DNA of 64,000 bases from assembly GCF_024171895.1 (NCBI RefSeq), contig NZ_JAMTCQ010000012.1, forward strand, positions 120,283-184,282, in the 5' to 3' direction. Below the pieces are notes generated by a model, which did no database searches, was not told where the DNA came from, and was given only the letters and a program-made list of their open reading frames with translations. The position numbers and the translations under genes are program-made. This DNA is from Prauserella halophila (GTDB taxonomy: Bacteria > Actinomycetota > Actinomycetes > Mycobacteriales > Pseudonocardiaceae). Positions 54,273-62,884 of the stretch are shown here, one piece after another; the first letter of the stretch is position 1; each line of letters opens with the position of its first letter.

Positions 54273-55648
54273 AGTTCCAGCCTCCTGGCCATGTCGGAGA
54301 TGAAGATGCCGTAAGGGTCGACGGAGTGGCGGATCTTCTTCCACTCGTCGATGCGCGGGTACATGCGGTGGAACGTCTCCGCGGCCGTCCGCGAGTCCTT
54401 CGCCGTGTACAGCCGTCCGCCGAGCTCGAGGACCATCTCGTCGAGCTCGTTGCACAGTCGTGCGAGGCCGGGCTTGATCGGGAAGTCGAGGCACACCATC
54501 CAGCCCGGATGCGGGAACGACAACGGCGCCGGATTGCCGTCACCCATGCGCTTGAAGACGTTCAACGCCGAGTAGTGCCCGGAGTGGGCGACCTTCTCGA
54601 CGATCCGCCGCAGGCCGTCGTTCGCGCCGAGCGGCGTGCTGAACTGGTACTGGAGGAAGCCGTTGCTGCCGTAGCCGCGGTTCCACTCTCCGACCAGGTC
54701 GAGCATGTGGTAGAAGGCCGTGATGTTCTGGATCGCGCCGCGGCCCTGTTTCGGGGTGGACCGGTAGTAGAACTCGCCGATCGCGCTCAGCGACAGCTTG
54801 TTCATCAGCCCGTTCGGGAAGACGTCCGGCACGGTCAGCAGCTGCGGCGCCGAGAACTTCAACGGCTCACTGCGCAGCTTGGCGGGGAGCTCGTCCAGCG
54901 TGGCCAGCGAACCGCGGGCGAACGCGCCCCGCCCGAGCTTGCGGCCCGTCGAGATCGTGTCGAACCAGACGGACGAGTACGTGTAGGCCTCGTCGGAACC
55001 GTCGCTGATCAGCTCGAGCGTGCCGTCGAGGTCGGCGGTGCGGTCGTTGTCGACGATGAAGTACGCCGTTTCGGTGCGGGTCATCCTGATGCGCGCCCGC
55101 ACGATGACGCCGGTCAGACCGATGCCGGCGACCGTGGCCCAGAACAGATCGGCCTCGGGGCCGTCGGGCGTCAGGGTGCGCACGCGGCCGTCGGCGGTCA
55201 CCAGGTCCAGCGACACGACGTGGTTGCCGAAGCTGCCCGCGCTGTGGTGGTTCTTGCCGTGGATGTCGTTGGCGATCGCGCCGCCGATCGTCACCTGCCG
55301 GGTGCCCGGCAGTACCGGTACCCACAGGCCGTACGGCAGGGCCGTCTGCATCAATGCGTCGAGGCTCACGCCTGCGTTGACGTCGACGATCGCGCTGTCG
55401 GGGTCGACCGAGTGGATACGGTCGAGAGCCGTCATGTCGATGACGAGGCCGCCCGCGTTCTGCGCCGGATCGCCGTAGGAGCGGCCGAGGCCACGTGCGA
55501 TGACACCACGCTCGCCCGCTTGCGCCACCGCGCGCGCGATCGCTTCGACGTCGGGGGTGGCGAGTACGTTCGCCGTGGTCGGGGCCGTCCTGCCCCACCC
55601 GGCCAGGGTGCGCCGTTCGATGTGCCGTTCCGGCGTGGGTGCGCTCAC
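54269..55648 (-). CDS. dprE1: Decaprenyl-phospho-ribose 2'-oxidase
   Basis: DprE1 is the FAD enzyme that oxidises decaprenyl-phospho-ribose and is the target of benzothiazinones. The 459-residue protein has the VAO-type FAD domain ([20 protein letters not shown], then [19 protein letters not shown]-like text written here as [16 protein letters not shown]) and the substrate domain. The residue equivalent to the mycobacterial BTZ-target Cys387 is present as Cys386 in [11 protein letters not shown], preceded by the conserved [11 protein letters not shown]. The GTG at 55648 follows TACCCT (minus strand, 55661-55656) by 7 bases and appears leaderless; an in-frame ATG at 55666 is less likely. It forms an operon with dprE2 and is divergent from the GtrA gene. 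Confidence 0.95.
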   Translation of the reverse strand: MSAPTPERHIERRTLAGWGRTAPTTANVLATPDVEAIARAVAQAGERGVIARGLGRSYGDPAQNAGGLVIDMTALDRIHSVDPDSAIVDVNAGVSLDALMQTALPYGLWVPVLPGTRQVTIGGAIANDIHGKNHHSAGSFGNHVVSLDLVTADGRVRTLTPDGPEADLFWATVAGIGLTGVIVRARIRMTRTETAYFIVDNDRTADLDGTLELISDGSDEAYTYSSVWFDTISTGRKLGRGAFARGSLATLDELPAKLRSEPLKFSAPQLLTVPDVFPNGLMNKLSLSAIGEFYYRSTPKQGRGAIQNITAFYHMLDLVGEWNRGYGSNGFLQYQFSTPLGANDGLRRIVEKVAHSGHYSALNVFKRMGDGNPAPLSFPHPGWMVCLDFPIKPGLARLCNELDEMVLELGGRLYTAKDSRTAAETFHRMYPRIDEWKKIRHSVDPYGIFISDMARRLEL

Positions 55649-55761
55649 TCGAGTCAGGGTAACCATCTCGAGATATGGCCTGTCTCCGGTGCCACAATGT
55701 CCGATCCTTACACTCGTAAGCGCACGGAACCGAAGAATCGGCGTGCGCCCCCCGGGCAGCC

Positions 55762-55875
55762 CGGCGGGAACGCAAGCCGGTCGGAACAAGTCGGTTCGGA
55801 AGCGAGCAGGCTCAGAACAGGCCAGCAGGAGCGGGCCGGCGGAACGCAGGCCGGTAGAACACAGGCTGGCAGAAC
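55762..55875. repeat. 15-bp tandem repeats between dprE1 and the GtrA gene
   Basis: Three clear units GCGGGCCGGCGGAAC, GCAGGCCGGTAGAAC and ACAGGCTGGCAGAAC (55831-55875) are preceded by looser GCAAGCCGGTCGGAAC-like copies from about 55769. The array ends 12 bases before the GtrA start, covering its leader. Confidence 0.7.
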
Positions 55876-55887
55876 AAGGGTGCAGCG

Positions 55888-56334
55888 GTGACGACGATGG
55901 AATCTCCTGCCGGCGAGGTGGTGAGGCCCGCATCGCCCGGCCTGGTGACGCAGATTGTCCGGTTCGTTCTCATCGGCGGCTTCTGTGCGCTGGTCGACTC
56001 CGGCTTGTACTGGTTGTTGCTGGAGGCGGGCACGTGGGTGCATTTGGCGAAGGCGCTCAGTTTTGTCGCAGGCACCACCACCGCCTATTTCCTTAACCGT
56101 CGGTTCACATTTACTGCCGCCCAAAAGGGTGGTGCCGGTCAGATCGGCGGGTTTGCTGCGCTGTACACGACGACGTTCTTCGTCAACGTCGGAACGAACG
56201 CCCTGATGCTCGCGATGCTGTCCGACGACTTCCGGTGGCGGGTCGCGGCCGCGTGGGTCATCGCACAGGGCACGGCCACCGTGATCAATTTCGTGATGCT
56301 GAAATGGGTCGTGTTCCGGGAATCGCGTGGGTGA
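55888..56334 (+). CDS. GtrA-family membrane protein (Rv3789-like)
   Basis: This 148-residue protein has four membrane helices of the GtrA family ([59 protein letters not shown]). Rv3789 in M. tuberculosis lies beside dprE1 and has been proposed as a decaprenyl-phospho-arabinose flippase or as a recruiter of AftA; the divergent position next to dprE1 here supports orthology. The GTG at 55888 has AAGGG 7 bases upstream; ATG 55897 is an alternative. Confidence 0.9.
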   Translation: MTTMESPAGEVVRPASPGLVTQIVRFVLIGGFCALVDSGLYWLLLEAGTWVHLAKALSFVAGTTTAYFLNRRFTFTAAQKGGAGQIGGFAALYTTTFFVNVGTNALMLAMLSDDFRWRVAAAWVIAQGTATVINFVMLKWVVFRESRG

Positions 56335-56481
56335 TGAAGCCTGGTGCGAACCGTGGCGGGACGGCCTGTACCTTACTGGCGTTCGCGCGTTGGAGTGACG
56401 CCGACGACGGCGCCGATTCCGCGATGTGAACACTTCGAACCTCAAATCCGGTGGCCCTGAACTACTTGGAGGACGCCTCTC

Positions 56482-58386
56482 ATGTCCGGTGAAGCAACAG
56501 TGACGACCGAGGCGACGGCCGGCGCGCTGTTCACGGCCCACACCCCGGCATCGGGGCGTCTACTCGCACAGCGGGGCCTGTTCGACGGGCCGTCCGCGGT
56601 CGTCAGCAAGGACCTGTACCTCGAGGTCGTCTCGGGTGTCGCCTCGCGTGACCGCGAGACCGTCACGCTGGAGCCGTCGGCCAGGGCCACGGGCAACACC
56701 TACTTCGGCAGGTTTCCCGCGTCGTACTGGCAGCGCTGGACGACGGTCCGGTCCGTGACCGTCGAGGCCGTCGTGAGCGGTTCCGGCAGGCTAGCGGTGC
56801 GGGCTTCCGACGTCGCGGGTGATTCGCGCACGGTCGCCGTCGAGGCCATGACCGACGTCGTGCAGCGCACCGTGACACTCGAGGCCAAGCTCGACAAGTT
56901 TGTCGACGGCGGCGGGCTGTGGCTCGACCTGGAGACCGACGCCGTGGAGCGGCTCACGGTCTCGCAGGTGCGCTGGACCGTCGATGCACCCGAGTCGGTC
57001 CGTCCGACCGCGGTCACGATCTGCACGATGAACCGCGCCGACGACTGCCTGTCGAACCTGCGCACGCTCGCCGACTCGCTGCCTGCTCTCGAGACGCTCG
57101 ACGCCATCTACGTTGCCGATCAGGGCGGCGACACGGTCGACTCCCGTGACGGGTTCGCCGCGGTCGCCGCAGACCTGGGTGACAAGCTCAAGTACGTCAA
57201 GCAGCCGAATCTCGGCGGCGCGGGCGGCTTCACCCGCGGCCTCTACGAGGTCGCGGGACAGGCAGCGGCCGAGCACGCCAACGTGCTGTTCATGGACGAC
57301 GACGTGCTGCTCGAGCCGGACATCGTGATCCGGCTGACGGCGTTCTCCAACAAGGCGGCCAACCCGATGATCGTCGGGGGGCAGATGCTGAACCTGCTGC
57401 ACCCGAACCAGCTGCACGTCGGCGCCGAGTACGCCCAGCTGAACGCGCTGCAGCCGGGGGTGCCGGTGCCGCACAGCCCGGCGACCGCCGACCTGCTCGG
57501 CCTGGACCGTCGCGGCAAGAAGGTCCGCCAGGAACGCCGCCTCGACGCCGGGTACAACGGCTGGTGGTCGTGTCTGATCCCGTCCGAGATCGTGCAGAAG
57601 ATCGGTTACCCGATGCCGTTCTTCTTCCAGTGGGACGACGCCGAGTACAGCTACCGTGCCCGCGCGGCCGGGTTCCCGACGGTGACACTGCCCGGCGCGG
57701 GCGTGTGGCACGCCGACTTCCACTGGAAGGACTGGGACGAGTGGCACCGCTACTTCAACCTGCGTAACTCGATCATCACCGCGGCGCTGCACAGCCCGTT
57801 CGACCTGAATCTGCTCTCGCGGGTGCTGCTGTCGCAGGTGATGCGCTACCTGCTCGGCATGCAGTACGGTCTCACGGCGACGCTGATCAAGGCCGTCGAA
57901 GACTTCCTCGAGGGGCCGGAGATCCTGCACGACGGCGGTGTCGCCGCGATGAAGGAGATCCGCGAACTCCGTGCGCAGTACCCGGAGACACAGCGGCACG
58001 ACCCGACGAACGTGCCGGGTATCCCGTCGAACAACATCGTCATCAACAACACCGCGCCGCGGCCGAGCATGCAGCGTGCGGTGCTGGCCAAGCGGGTGCT
58101 GAACCGCGTGCTCGGCAAGAACCGGTTCAAGATGGGCGCCATTCCCGCCGACGAGGCGCACTGGTGGCACGTGTCGCTGTTCAAGACGGCGGTCGTCACC
58201 GACGCCTCGCAGGAGGGTGTGCGGGTGCGGTCCTACGACAAGGAGCGCATGGTCGACCTCGCCAAGCGGACGCTTCAGGTCGTCGGCCGACTCCGCAAGG
58301 AGGGCCACGCGGTGCAGGCACAGTACAAGCGCGCCATGCCAGAGCTGACCAGCCGCGAGAACTGGAAGCGCCTGTACGAACTCTGA
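56482..58386 (+). CDS. glfT2: Galactofuranosyltransferase GlfT2
   Basis: GlfT2 polymerises galactan with alternating beta-1,5 and beta-1,6 Galf from UDP-Galf. This 634-residue protein (637 in M. tuberculosis) has an N-terminal beta-sandwich, a GT-A domain and a helical C-terminus. Catalytic elements are the DxD triplet Asp272-Asp274 in FMDDDVLLEPD, the base region WDDAEYSYRA (Asp385-386) and the metal ligand His410 in GVWHADFHWKDWDEWHRYFN. Acceptor-site text NLGGAGGFTRGLYE is also present. The ATG at 56482 has GGAGG 9 bases upstream. In mycobacteria glfT2 sits beside glf; here it is about 15 kb away, between GtrA and glfT1. Confidence 0.96.
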   Translation: MSGEATVTTEATAGALFTAHTPASGRLLAQRGLFDGPSAVVSKDLYLEVVSGVASRDRETVTLEPSARATGNTYFGRFPASYWQRWTTVRSVTVEAVVSGSGRLAVRASDVAGDSRTVAVEAMTDVVQRTVTLEAKLDKFVDGGGLWLDLETDAVERLTVSQVRWTVDAPESVRPTAVTICTMNRADDCLSNLRTLADSLPALETLDAIYVADQGGDTVDSRDGFAAVAADLGDKLKYVKQPNLGGAGGFTRGLYEVAGQAAAEHANVLFMDDDVLLEPDIVIRLTAFSNKAANPMIVGGQMLNLLHPNQLHVGAEYAQLNALQPGVPVPHSPATADLLGLDRRGKKVRQERRLDAGYNGWWSCLIPSEIVQKIGYPMPFFFQWDDAEYSYRARAAGFPTVTLPGAGVWHADFHWKDWDEWHRYFNLRNSIITAALHSPFDLNLLSRVLLSQVMRYLLGMQYGLTATLIKAVEDFLEGPEILHDGGVAAMKEIRELRAQYPETQRHDPTNVPGIPSNNIVINNTAPRPSMQRAVLAKRVLNRVLGKNRFKMGAIPADEAHWWHVSLFKTAVVTDASQEGVRVRSYDKERMVDLAKRTLQVVGRLRKEGHAVQAQYKRAMPELTSRENWKRLYEL

Positions 58387-58413
58387 TCCGGTGCGGGTGT
58401 TCGGCCCGCGGAG

Positions 58414-58653
58414 TCACCGCAGGCCGAACACCTTGCCGGAGCGTTGCAGATCGTCGAGGTACGCGGCGGCCACGTGGGCGAAGTTGAGCACCACACGCGA
58501 GTCGTCGGCGGTTCGGATGATCTGTACGCCGCCGTCACGCATGTAACCGTGCAGGGTCTGGTTGGCGATGACGTCGTCGGGCGGCAGCGTGAACACCAGC
58601 GGTTCGCCGCCCGAGACGAGGTGCAGCACGAGTGCGGGTTTCGAATCGGTCAT
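58414..58653 (-). CDS. Small conserved hypothetical protein
   Basis: This 79-residue soluble protein reads SKPALVLHLVSGGEPLVFTL, then PPDDVIANQTLHGYMRDGG and VVLNFAHVAAAYLDDLQRSG. It has the look of a small beta-rich adaptor found in actinobacteria. AGGTGG lies 4 bases before the ATG at 58653, supporting this start over upstream Arg-rich extensions. It is convergent with glfT2 (27-base gap). No function can be assigned; the adjacent EspG-like gene is divergent. Confidence 0.72.
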   Translation of the reverse strand: MTDSKPALVLHLVSGGEPLVFTLPPDDVIANQTLHGYMRDGGVQIIRTADDSRVVLNFAHVAAAYLDDLQRSGKVFGLR

Positions 58654-58705
58654 GAATCCACCTGAACACCGGTGATCCCACCGGACAAGGCGGTTCGCTG
58701 ACAGC

Positions 58706-58745
58706 GTGACGCGCCGGGCGGAGGTGTGACGCGCCGGGCGGAGGC
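58706..58745. repeat. Two-copy 20-bp direct repeat
   Basis: GTGACGCGCCGGGCGGAGGT (58706-58725) is followed by a copy with one change (58726-58745), in the divergent gap between the small hypothetical gene and the EspG-like gene. Confidence 0.8.
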
Positions 58746-58911
58746 CGAGTGTGCCCGGGACGCGTGGGCGGCGAGTCGGGGCGGCGACGTGCCGAGCGCA
58801 GCTGCCGGTCACTCGCGGCCAGCCGCGGTCGCGGGGTGGCCGAAGCGTGACAGCGCGGTGCGGCCCGGCTGCTAACGTTTCGCGCGTCGGAAGTGACGAG
58901 ACGGGGGAGAG

Positions 58912-59685
58912 ATGGCGCAGTCGTTCTCACTGTCGCTGGTGGCGGTGGACCTCCTGCTCGAGCAGTACAAGCTCGGAAGGTCGCCGTTCCCGTTCGAGAT
59001 CCCGCACATGGGCACGACGCACACCCAGCGCAACCAGGTCCGTGAGGCGGTGTTCCGCGACCTCGAAGCGCGCAGCCTTGCTCGTGGCGGCAGGCTGGAA
59101 CCGGACGTCGAGGCCACCTTCGACGCGTTCATGCGCGCGCCGTTGATCGTGGCGCTGGCCGGCCAGGTCGACGACGGTGAGGAGCTCTACGCGCGGGCCG
59201 TGTCGGACGGCCAGTCCGCGCTCCTGGTGCGGCAGGACGCCAACATGCTGACGTTCACCGAGGTTCGGCCGACGAACTTCGTCGCAGAGCTGGTGGACCT
59301 GCTGCCGTTGACGAAGCCGGCGCCGGGCCAGTCCATCACCGTGCCGGTTCCCGCCGCCCGCAGGCCGCGGTCGGAGGGTGGCGGGTACGACCCCTTCGGC
59401 GGGATCCAGGCGCCACGGTCGTCGCAGACGACGTCGCAGGAACGCGCCGTGGCCCGGCTGTTCGAGAAGAAGATGGAACGCGTCGGGTTCATCACCGCGT
59501 TCGTGCCCGGCGACGACGGCAGGCCGGTCAAGCTGGAACCGGTGATGTGGTTCGACAACGAGGACGGTCGGCACCTCGGCACCCAGCGTTCCGCCGAGGA
59601 CGGCCAGAAGTGGGCCACCTACGCGCCCGCCGACAACGCCCGCATCGTCTCGCAGCTCTACACCCAACTCGAACCCTACTTGTGA
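58912..59685 (+). CDS. EspG-family (ESX secretion-associated) protein
   Basis: This 257-residue protein resembles EspG chaperones: SLSLVAVDLLLEQYKLGRSP at the N-terminus, FEIPHMGTTHTQR, then RGGRLEPDVEATFDAFMRAP and a C-terminal GFITAFVPGDDGRP. EspG proteins bind PE/PPE or WXG100-type substrates of type VII secretion in the cytoplasm. No other ESX gene is in the window, so it would act with a system encoded elsewhere. GGGGGAGAG precedes the ATG at 58912. A TAACGT box at about 58873 is a plausible -10. Confidence 0.85.
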   Translation: MAQSFSLSLVAVDLLLEQYKLGRSPFPFEIPHMGTTHTQRNQVREAVFRDLEARSLARGGRLEPDVEATFDAFMRAPLIVALAGQVDDGEELYARAVSDGQSALLVRQDANMLTFTEVRPTNFVAELVDLLPLTKPAPGQSITVPVPAARRPRSEGGGYDPFGGIQAPRSSQTTSQERAVARLFEKKMERVGFITAFVPGDDGRPVKLEPVMWFDNEDGRHLGTQRSAEDGQKWATYAPADNARIVSQLYTQLEPYL

Positions 59686-59704
59686 TTGTTGGGTTGTTCT
59701 GGCG

Positions 59705-59821
59705 GCCGGTGCGAGTGGCGGAAGCGGCTGCGCCGCTCGGGGCGGCGTCAGAACCCGCGACGGCGCCGGTTGCGTGGGTGGTGAAAGCGGCTACGCCGCT
59801 CAGGTGAGAACCCGCGGCGGC
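59705..59821. repeat. Two-copy 57-60 bp direct repeat with internal hairpins
   Basis: Copies at 59705-59764 and 59765-59821 share GCCGGT, AAGCGGCTGCGCCGCT or AAGCGGCTACGCCGCT, and GAACCCGCG. Each has a self-complementary GCGGC(T/A)-(A/G)CGCCGC core, so each copy can fold on its own. It lies between the convergent EspG and glfT1 genes and looks like a REP-type element. Confidence 0.75.
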
Positions 59822-59846
59822 GTCGCTAAGCAGCGCGAGGGGAAGA

Positions 59847-59885
59847 TTCGGGGTGTTCAACGCCCCGAAGGTGCCCTTGGGGGCA
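59847..59885. terminator. Two mutually exclusive hairpins before glfT1 3' end
   Basis: TTCGGGG (59847-59853) pairs with CCCCGAA (59863-59869). The same CCCCGAAGG can instead pair with the downstream CCTTGGGG (to 59882, one bulged G). The two stems compete for 59863-59871. This palindromic element can terminate either convergent gene. Confidence 0.55.
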
Positions 59886-59886
59886 T

Positions 59887-60786
59887 TCAGTAGCGGTAGA
59901 AGTGTTCCTTGCGGCCCTGGCGGACGAGCCGCAGCCACTCGACGAACGCCTTCGGGTCGCGCTTGACGCCCACGAAGTACAGGCCGAACCGGGCGATCTC
60001 GAGGGCACCGATCTTGCGCATCCCCGGTTGGGACAGCAGGAACCCGCGGTTGCGGTACGTGTAGTAGCGCTTCACCTCGCTGGCAGGGTCCTGCGCGTGG
60101 AACCGGCCGCCGAGCATGGGCTTGAACTCGTCCGATCCGTTCGGGTGCAGGTACGCCGTGCGCAGCGACGTGCCGAACGGCAGGTCGGAGCGCACGAGCC
60201 GCCGGTGCAGCTCTACCTCGTCGCCGCGGAAGAACAGCCGCAGATCGGGAACGCCCGTCACCTCGAGGGTCGACGCCCGGAACAGCGCACCGTTCATCAA
60301 CGAGGCGATGCCGGGCAGGAAGTCCTCACCGAGCTCGGCGGACGTGCGCTTCCACGTCAGGCCACGCCGCAGCGGGAACGCCAGCTTCTCGGGCTCGTCG
60401 ATGTTGACGACCATCGGCGACACCTCGGCGAGCCCGCGCCGCTCCGCCTCGCCGAGCAGCGTCTCGAGGACGTGCTCGTCGGCGGGCCTGCCGTCGTCGT
60501 CGGCGAGCCACACCCACTCGGCGCCGAGCGCCAGCGCGTGCAGCATGCCCAGTGCGAACCCGCCGGCGCCGCCGAGATTGCGGTGGGACGGCAGGTACGT
60601 GACCGGCCGCGAGTACGCCTCCACGACGCTGCGCGCCGACTCCTCGTCGGGGCCGTTGTCGACGACGATCAGATGGTCGACGGGCCGCGTCTGCGCTTCG
60701 ACGACCTTCAGCGACTCGGCGAGCAGGTCGCGGCGGTTGCGCGTGACGACGACGGCGGCGATCGCGCCTTCGGGGAGGGCGCTCAT
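59887..60786 (-). CDS. glfT1: Galactofuranosyltransferase GlfT1
   Basis: GlfT1 adds the first one or two Galf residues to the decaprenyl-linked rhamnosyl-GlcNAc primer. This 299-residue GT2 enzyme (Rv3782-like, 304 residues) has the N-terminal VVVTRNRRDLLAESLKVVEA, acceptor motif HRNLGGAGGFALGML, the DxD motif VWLADDDGRP and a C-terminal region with the substrate-binding FFRGDEVELHRRL. The ATG at 60786 is adjacent to the ABC ATPase gene stop (one base apart), so glfT1 is the last gene of the wzm-wzt-glfT1 operon, as in M. tuberculosis. Confidence 0.95.
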   Translation of the reverse strand: MSALPEGAIAAVVVTRNRRDLLAESLKVVEAQTRPVDHLIVVDNGPDEESARSVVEAYSRPVTYLPSHRNLGGAGGFALGMLHALALGAEWVWLADDDGRPADEHVLETLLGEAERRGLAEVSPMVVNIDEPEKLAFPLRRGLTWKRTSAELGEDFLPGIASLMNGALFRASTLEVTGVPDLRLFFRGDEVELHRRLVRSDLPFGTSLRTAYLHPNGSDEFKPMLGGRFHAQDPASEVKRYYTYRNRGFLLSQPGMRKIGALEIARFGLYFVGVKRDPKAFVEWLRLVRQGRKEHFYRY

Positions 60787-60787
60787 G

Positions 60788-61699
60788 TCAGCCGCCGTTC
60801 ACCGGAGCCGTGGCTGCGGACGTGTCGGCGGCCTGCCCGCCGTCGTTGCCGGCTCCCGCGTCGTTGCCGGCTCCCGCGTCGTTGTCCGAGGGCTTGGCGA
60901 GGTCGTCGGGGTTGGCCTGGCCGAGGCGTTCGAGCACCTCGCGGCTGACGTTCTGGAACGGGTCCTTGCCCTTGTAGCTGGTGAGGACCTCGCGCAGCCT
61001 GCCGTGCTGGCGCACCCGGCCCTCGTCCATCCACATGGCCTGGTCGCACAGCTCCATCAGCAGCTCGTCGGAGTGGCTGGCGAACACCAGGATTCCCGAG
61101 CGCTTGACGAGGTCCTTGAGCCGGTCGCGGGCCTTGTTCATGAAGGACGCGTCGACGGCGCCGAGGCCCTCGTCGAGGATGAGGATCTCGGGGTCGATCG
61201 AGGTGACGACGCCGAGTGCGAGGCGCACGCGCATACCGCTGGAGTAGGTGCGCAGCGGCATGGCGAGGTAGTCGCCGAGCTCGGTGAACTCGGCGATGTC
61301 GTCGATGCGCTTCTCCATCTCCCTGCGGCTCTTGCCGAGGAAGAGGCCGCGGACGATGATGTTCTCGAAGCCGGAGGTCTCCGGGTCCATGCCGACGCCG
61401 AGGTCGAACACCGGCGCGACCTTGCCCGAGACCGTCGCCGAGCCGCGCGTGGGCTCGTAGATGCCCGACAGCAGCCGCAGCAGCGTGGACTTGCCCGCGC
61501 CGTTGTGGCCGACGAGGGCGAGCCGGTCGCCGTCGGAGAGCTGCAGGTTCACGTCCTGCAGGGCTTCGATGATCGGGACCTTCGAGTCCGAGCCGATCTT
61601 GCCGCCGACCTTGCCGAGGACCCGCTTCTTCATCGACCGCGTCTTGGCGTCGAAGATCGGGAAGTCCACGTAGGCGTTGCGGACGTCAATGCTGACCAT
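60788..61699 (-). CDS. wzt: Galactan-export ABC ATPase (Wzt / Rv3781 type)
   Basis: This 303-residue ATPase of the polysaccharide O-antigen-type exporters has a long N-terminal lead (about 45 residues), Walker A GHNGAGKST, the Wzt-typical VAPVFDLGVGMDPETSGFEN, signature TYSSGMRVRLALGV and Walker B ILILDEGLGAVD. It energises transport of lipid-linked galactan across the membrane with the adjacent permease. The tail after residue about 265 is Ala/Gly/Asp-rich with GAGND repeats and lacks a Wzt carbohydrate-binding domain. It lies six bases after the permease stop. Confidence 0.95.
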   Translation of the reverse strand: MVSIDVRNAYVDFPIFDAKTRSMKKRVLGKVGGKIGSDSKVPIIEALQDVNLQLSDGDRLALVGHNGAGKSTLLRLLSGIYEPTRGSATVSGKVAPVFDLGVGMDPETSGFENIIVRGLFLGKSRREMEKRIDDIAEFTELGDYLAMPLRTYSSGMRVRLALGVVTSIDPEILILDEGLGAVDASFMNKARDRLKDLVKRSGILVFASHSDELLMELCDQAMWMDEGRVRQHGRLREVLTSYKGKDPFQNVSREVLERLGQANPDDLAKPSDNDAGAGNDAGAGNDGGQAADTSAATAPVNGG

Positions 61700-61705
61700 C
61701 TGGTG

Positions 61706-62704
61706 TCACACCCAATACGAGACACGGGCACGGTAGTTGCGCATCACCACGAGCGCGAGTGCCCATCCGACGATCGTGATGCCGATGGCGACCAGCCAGC
61801 TCTTGCCGTCGATGTGCTGGCCGATCAGTGGTGCACGCACGATCTGCACGAAATGGTAGAGCGGGTTCAGCTCGATGAGCGGCAGCGCCCAGGACACGTT
61901 CTCGCGCCCGCCGCCCGCGTACAGCTGGTCGATCGGCCACACGATCGGGGTCAGGTAGAACAGCAGCTGGATCAGCGACGAGATGAGCTGCGGGATGTCG
62001 CGGTAGCGCGTCGAGATGACGCCGAGCATCAGCGTGACCCAGCCCGCGTTGAGCGCGAGGATCGCGAACCCGGGCACGGCGGTGAGGATCGTCCAGTCGA
62101 TACCGGGGTGGCACAGGCCGTTGCCGGTGGTGCACGCGCCTTCCTGCACCGCGTACTGCTGCGACAGTGCGGGGAAGTAGATCGCCACGATGATCACGTA
62201 GACGATCACGTTGTGCGCCGCCATCAACGTCTGCCGCCACACCGTCCGTAGCGCGTAGATCGTCAGCGGTGCCGGCATCTGCTTGATCAGACCCTCGTTG
62301 GAGATGAAGGTCTGCATGCCCTCGGTGATGCAGCCGCTGACGAAGCCCCAGACGATGAAGCCGGTGACGATGTAGGGCAGGAACACTTCGATCCGCAGGC
62401 CGAACAGCTGCGAATACAGCAGGCCGAGGCCGAGCGCGATGACACCCTGCGTGATGGTCAGCCAGAACGGGCCGATCACCGAGCGGCGGTACCGCTGCTT
62501 GATGTCCTGCCACCCGAGGTGGCCCCACAGTTCTGTCTGCCGCAGGCCCGAGCGGATGTCGTCGAAGGCGCGTTTCCAGGACCGGCTGCCCGGTACGGGC
62601 GCGGTATCGGTCGTGTCGGCATTCATCGGTGACGTCGTCCCTGGGCTGTCGCCTGATTCGCCGTCGCGCGAACCAGTGGCCGTCGAGGTGCTTGTGGCAT
62701 GCAC
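61706..62704 (-). CDS. wzm: Galactan-export ABC permease (Wzm / Rv3783 type)
   Basis: This ABC-2 permease has six membrane helices. The cytoplasmic N-terminal helix reads ELWGHLGWQDIKQRYRRSVI, the entry helix GPFWLTITQGVIALGLGLLY, and the C-terminal text LNPLYHFVQIVRAPLI is typical. It forms the channel for galactan. Two starts are credible: the GTG at 62704 (332 residues), 8 bases after a minus-strand TACCCT that looks like a -10, and the ATG at 62626 (306 residues), closer to the mycobacterial length. The extra 26 residues are Ser/Thr/Gly-rich. It is first in the operon wzm-wzt-glfT1. Confidence 0.9.
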   Translation of the reverse strand: MHATSTSTATGSRDGESGDSPGTTSPMNADTTDTAPVPGSRSWKRAFDDIRSGLRQTELWGHLGWQDIKQRYRRSVIGPFWLTITQGVIALGLGLLYSQLFGLRIEVFLPYIVTGFIVWGFVSGCITEGMQTFISNEGLIKQMPAPLTIYALRTVWRQTLMAAHNVIVYVIIVAIYFPALSQQYAVQEGACTTGNGLCHPGIDWTILTAVPGFAILALNAGWVTLMLGVISTRYRDIPQLISSLIQLLFYLTPIVWPIDQLYAGGGRENVSWALPLIELNPLYHFVQIVRAPLIGQHIDGKSWLVAIGITIVGWALALVVMRNYRARVSYWV

Positions 62705-62884
62705 GAGATACGAGGGTACTGCTGCCGCGAACGCGCGAACGCGCGCGTCGGGTTCTGGGGCTTCCGTGTCGCCCGTGTGGGTGGAAATAGGTCCGAAATG
62801 CCAGGTCAAGGCATTTTGTCGATGCCCGTTTCGAGCGAGGTGGGAGGTCTCGGAGGCAGGTTCCGGCGCTGGTAGTTTGCGGTC

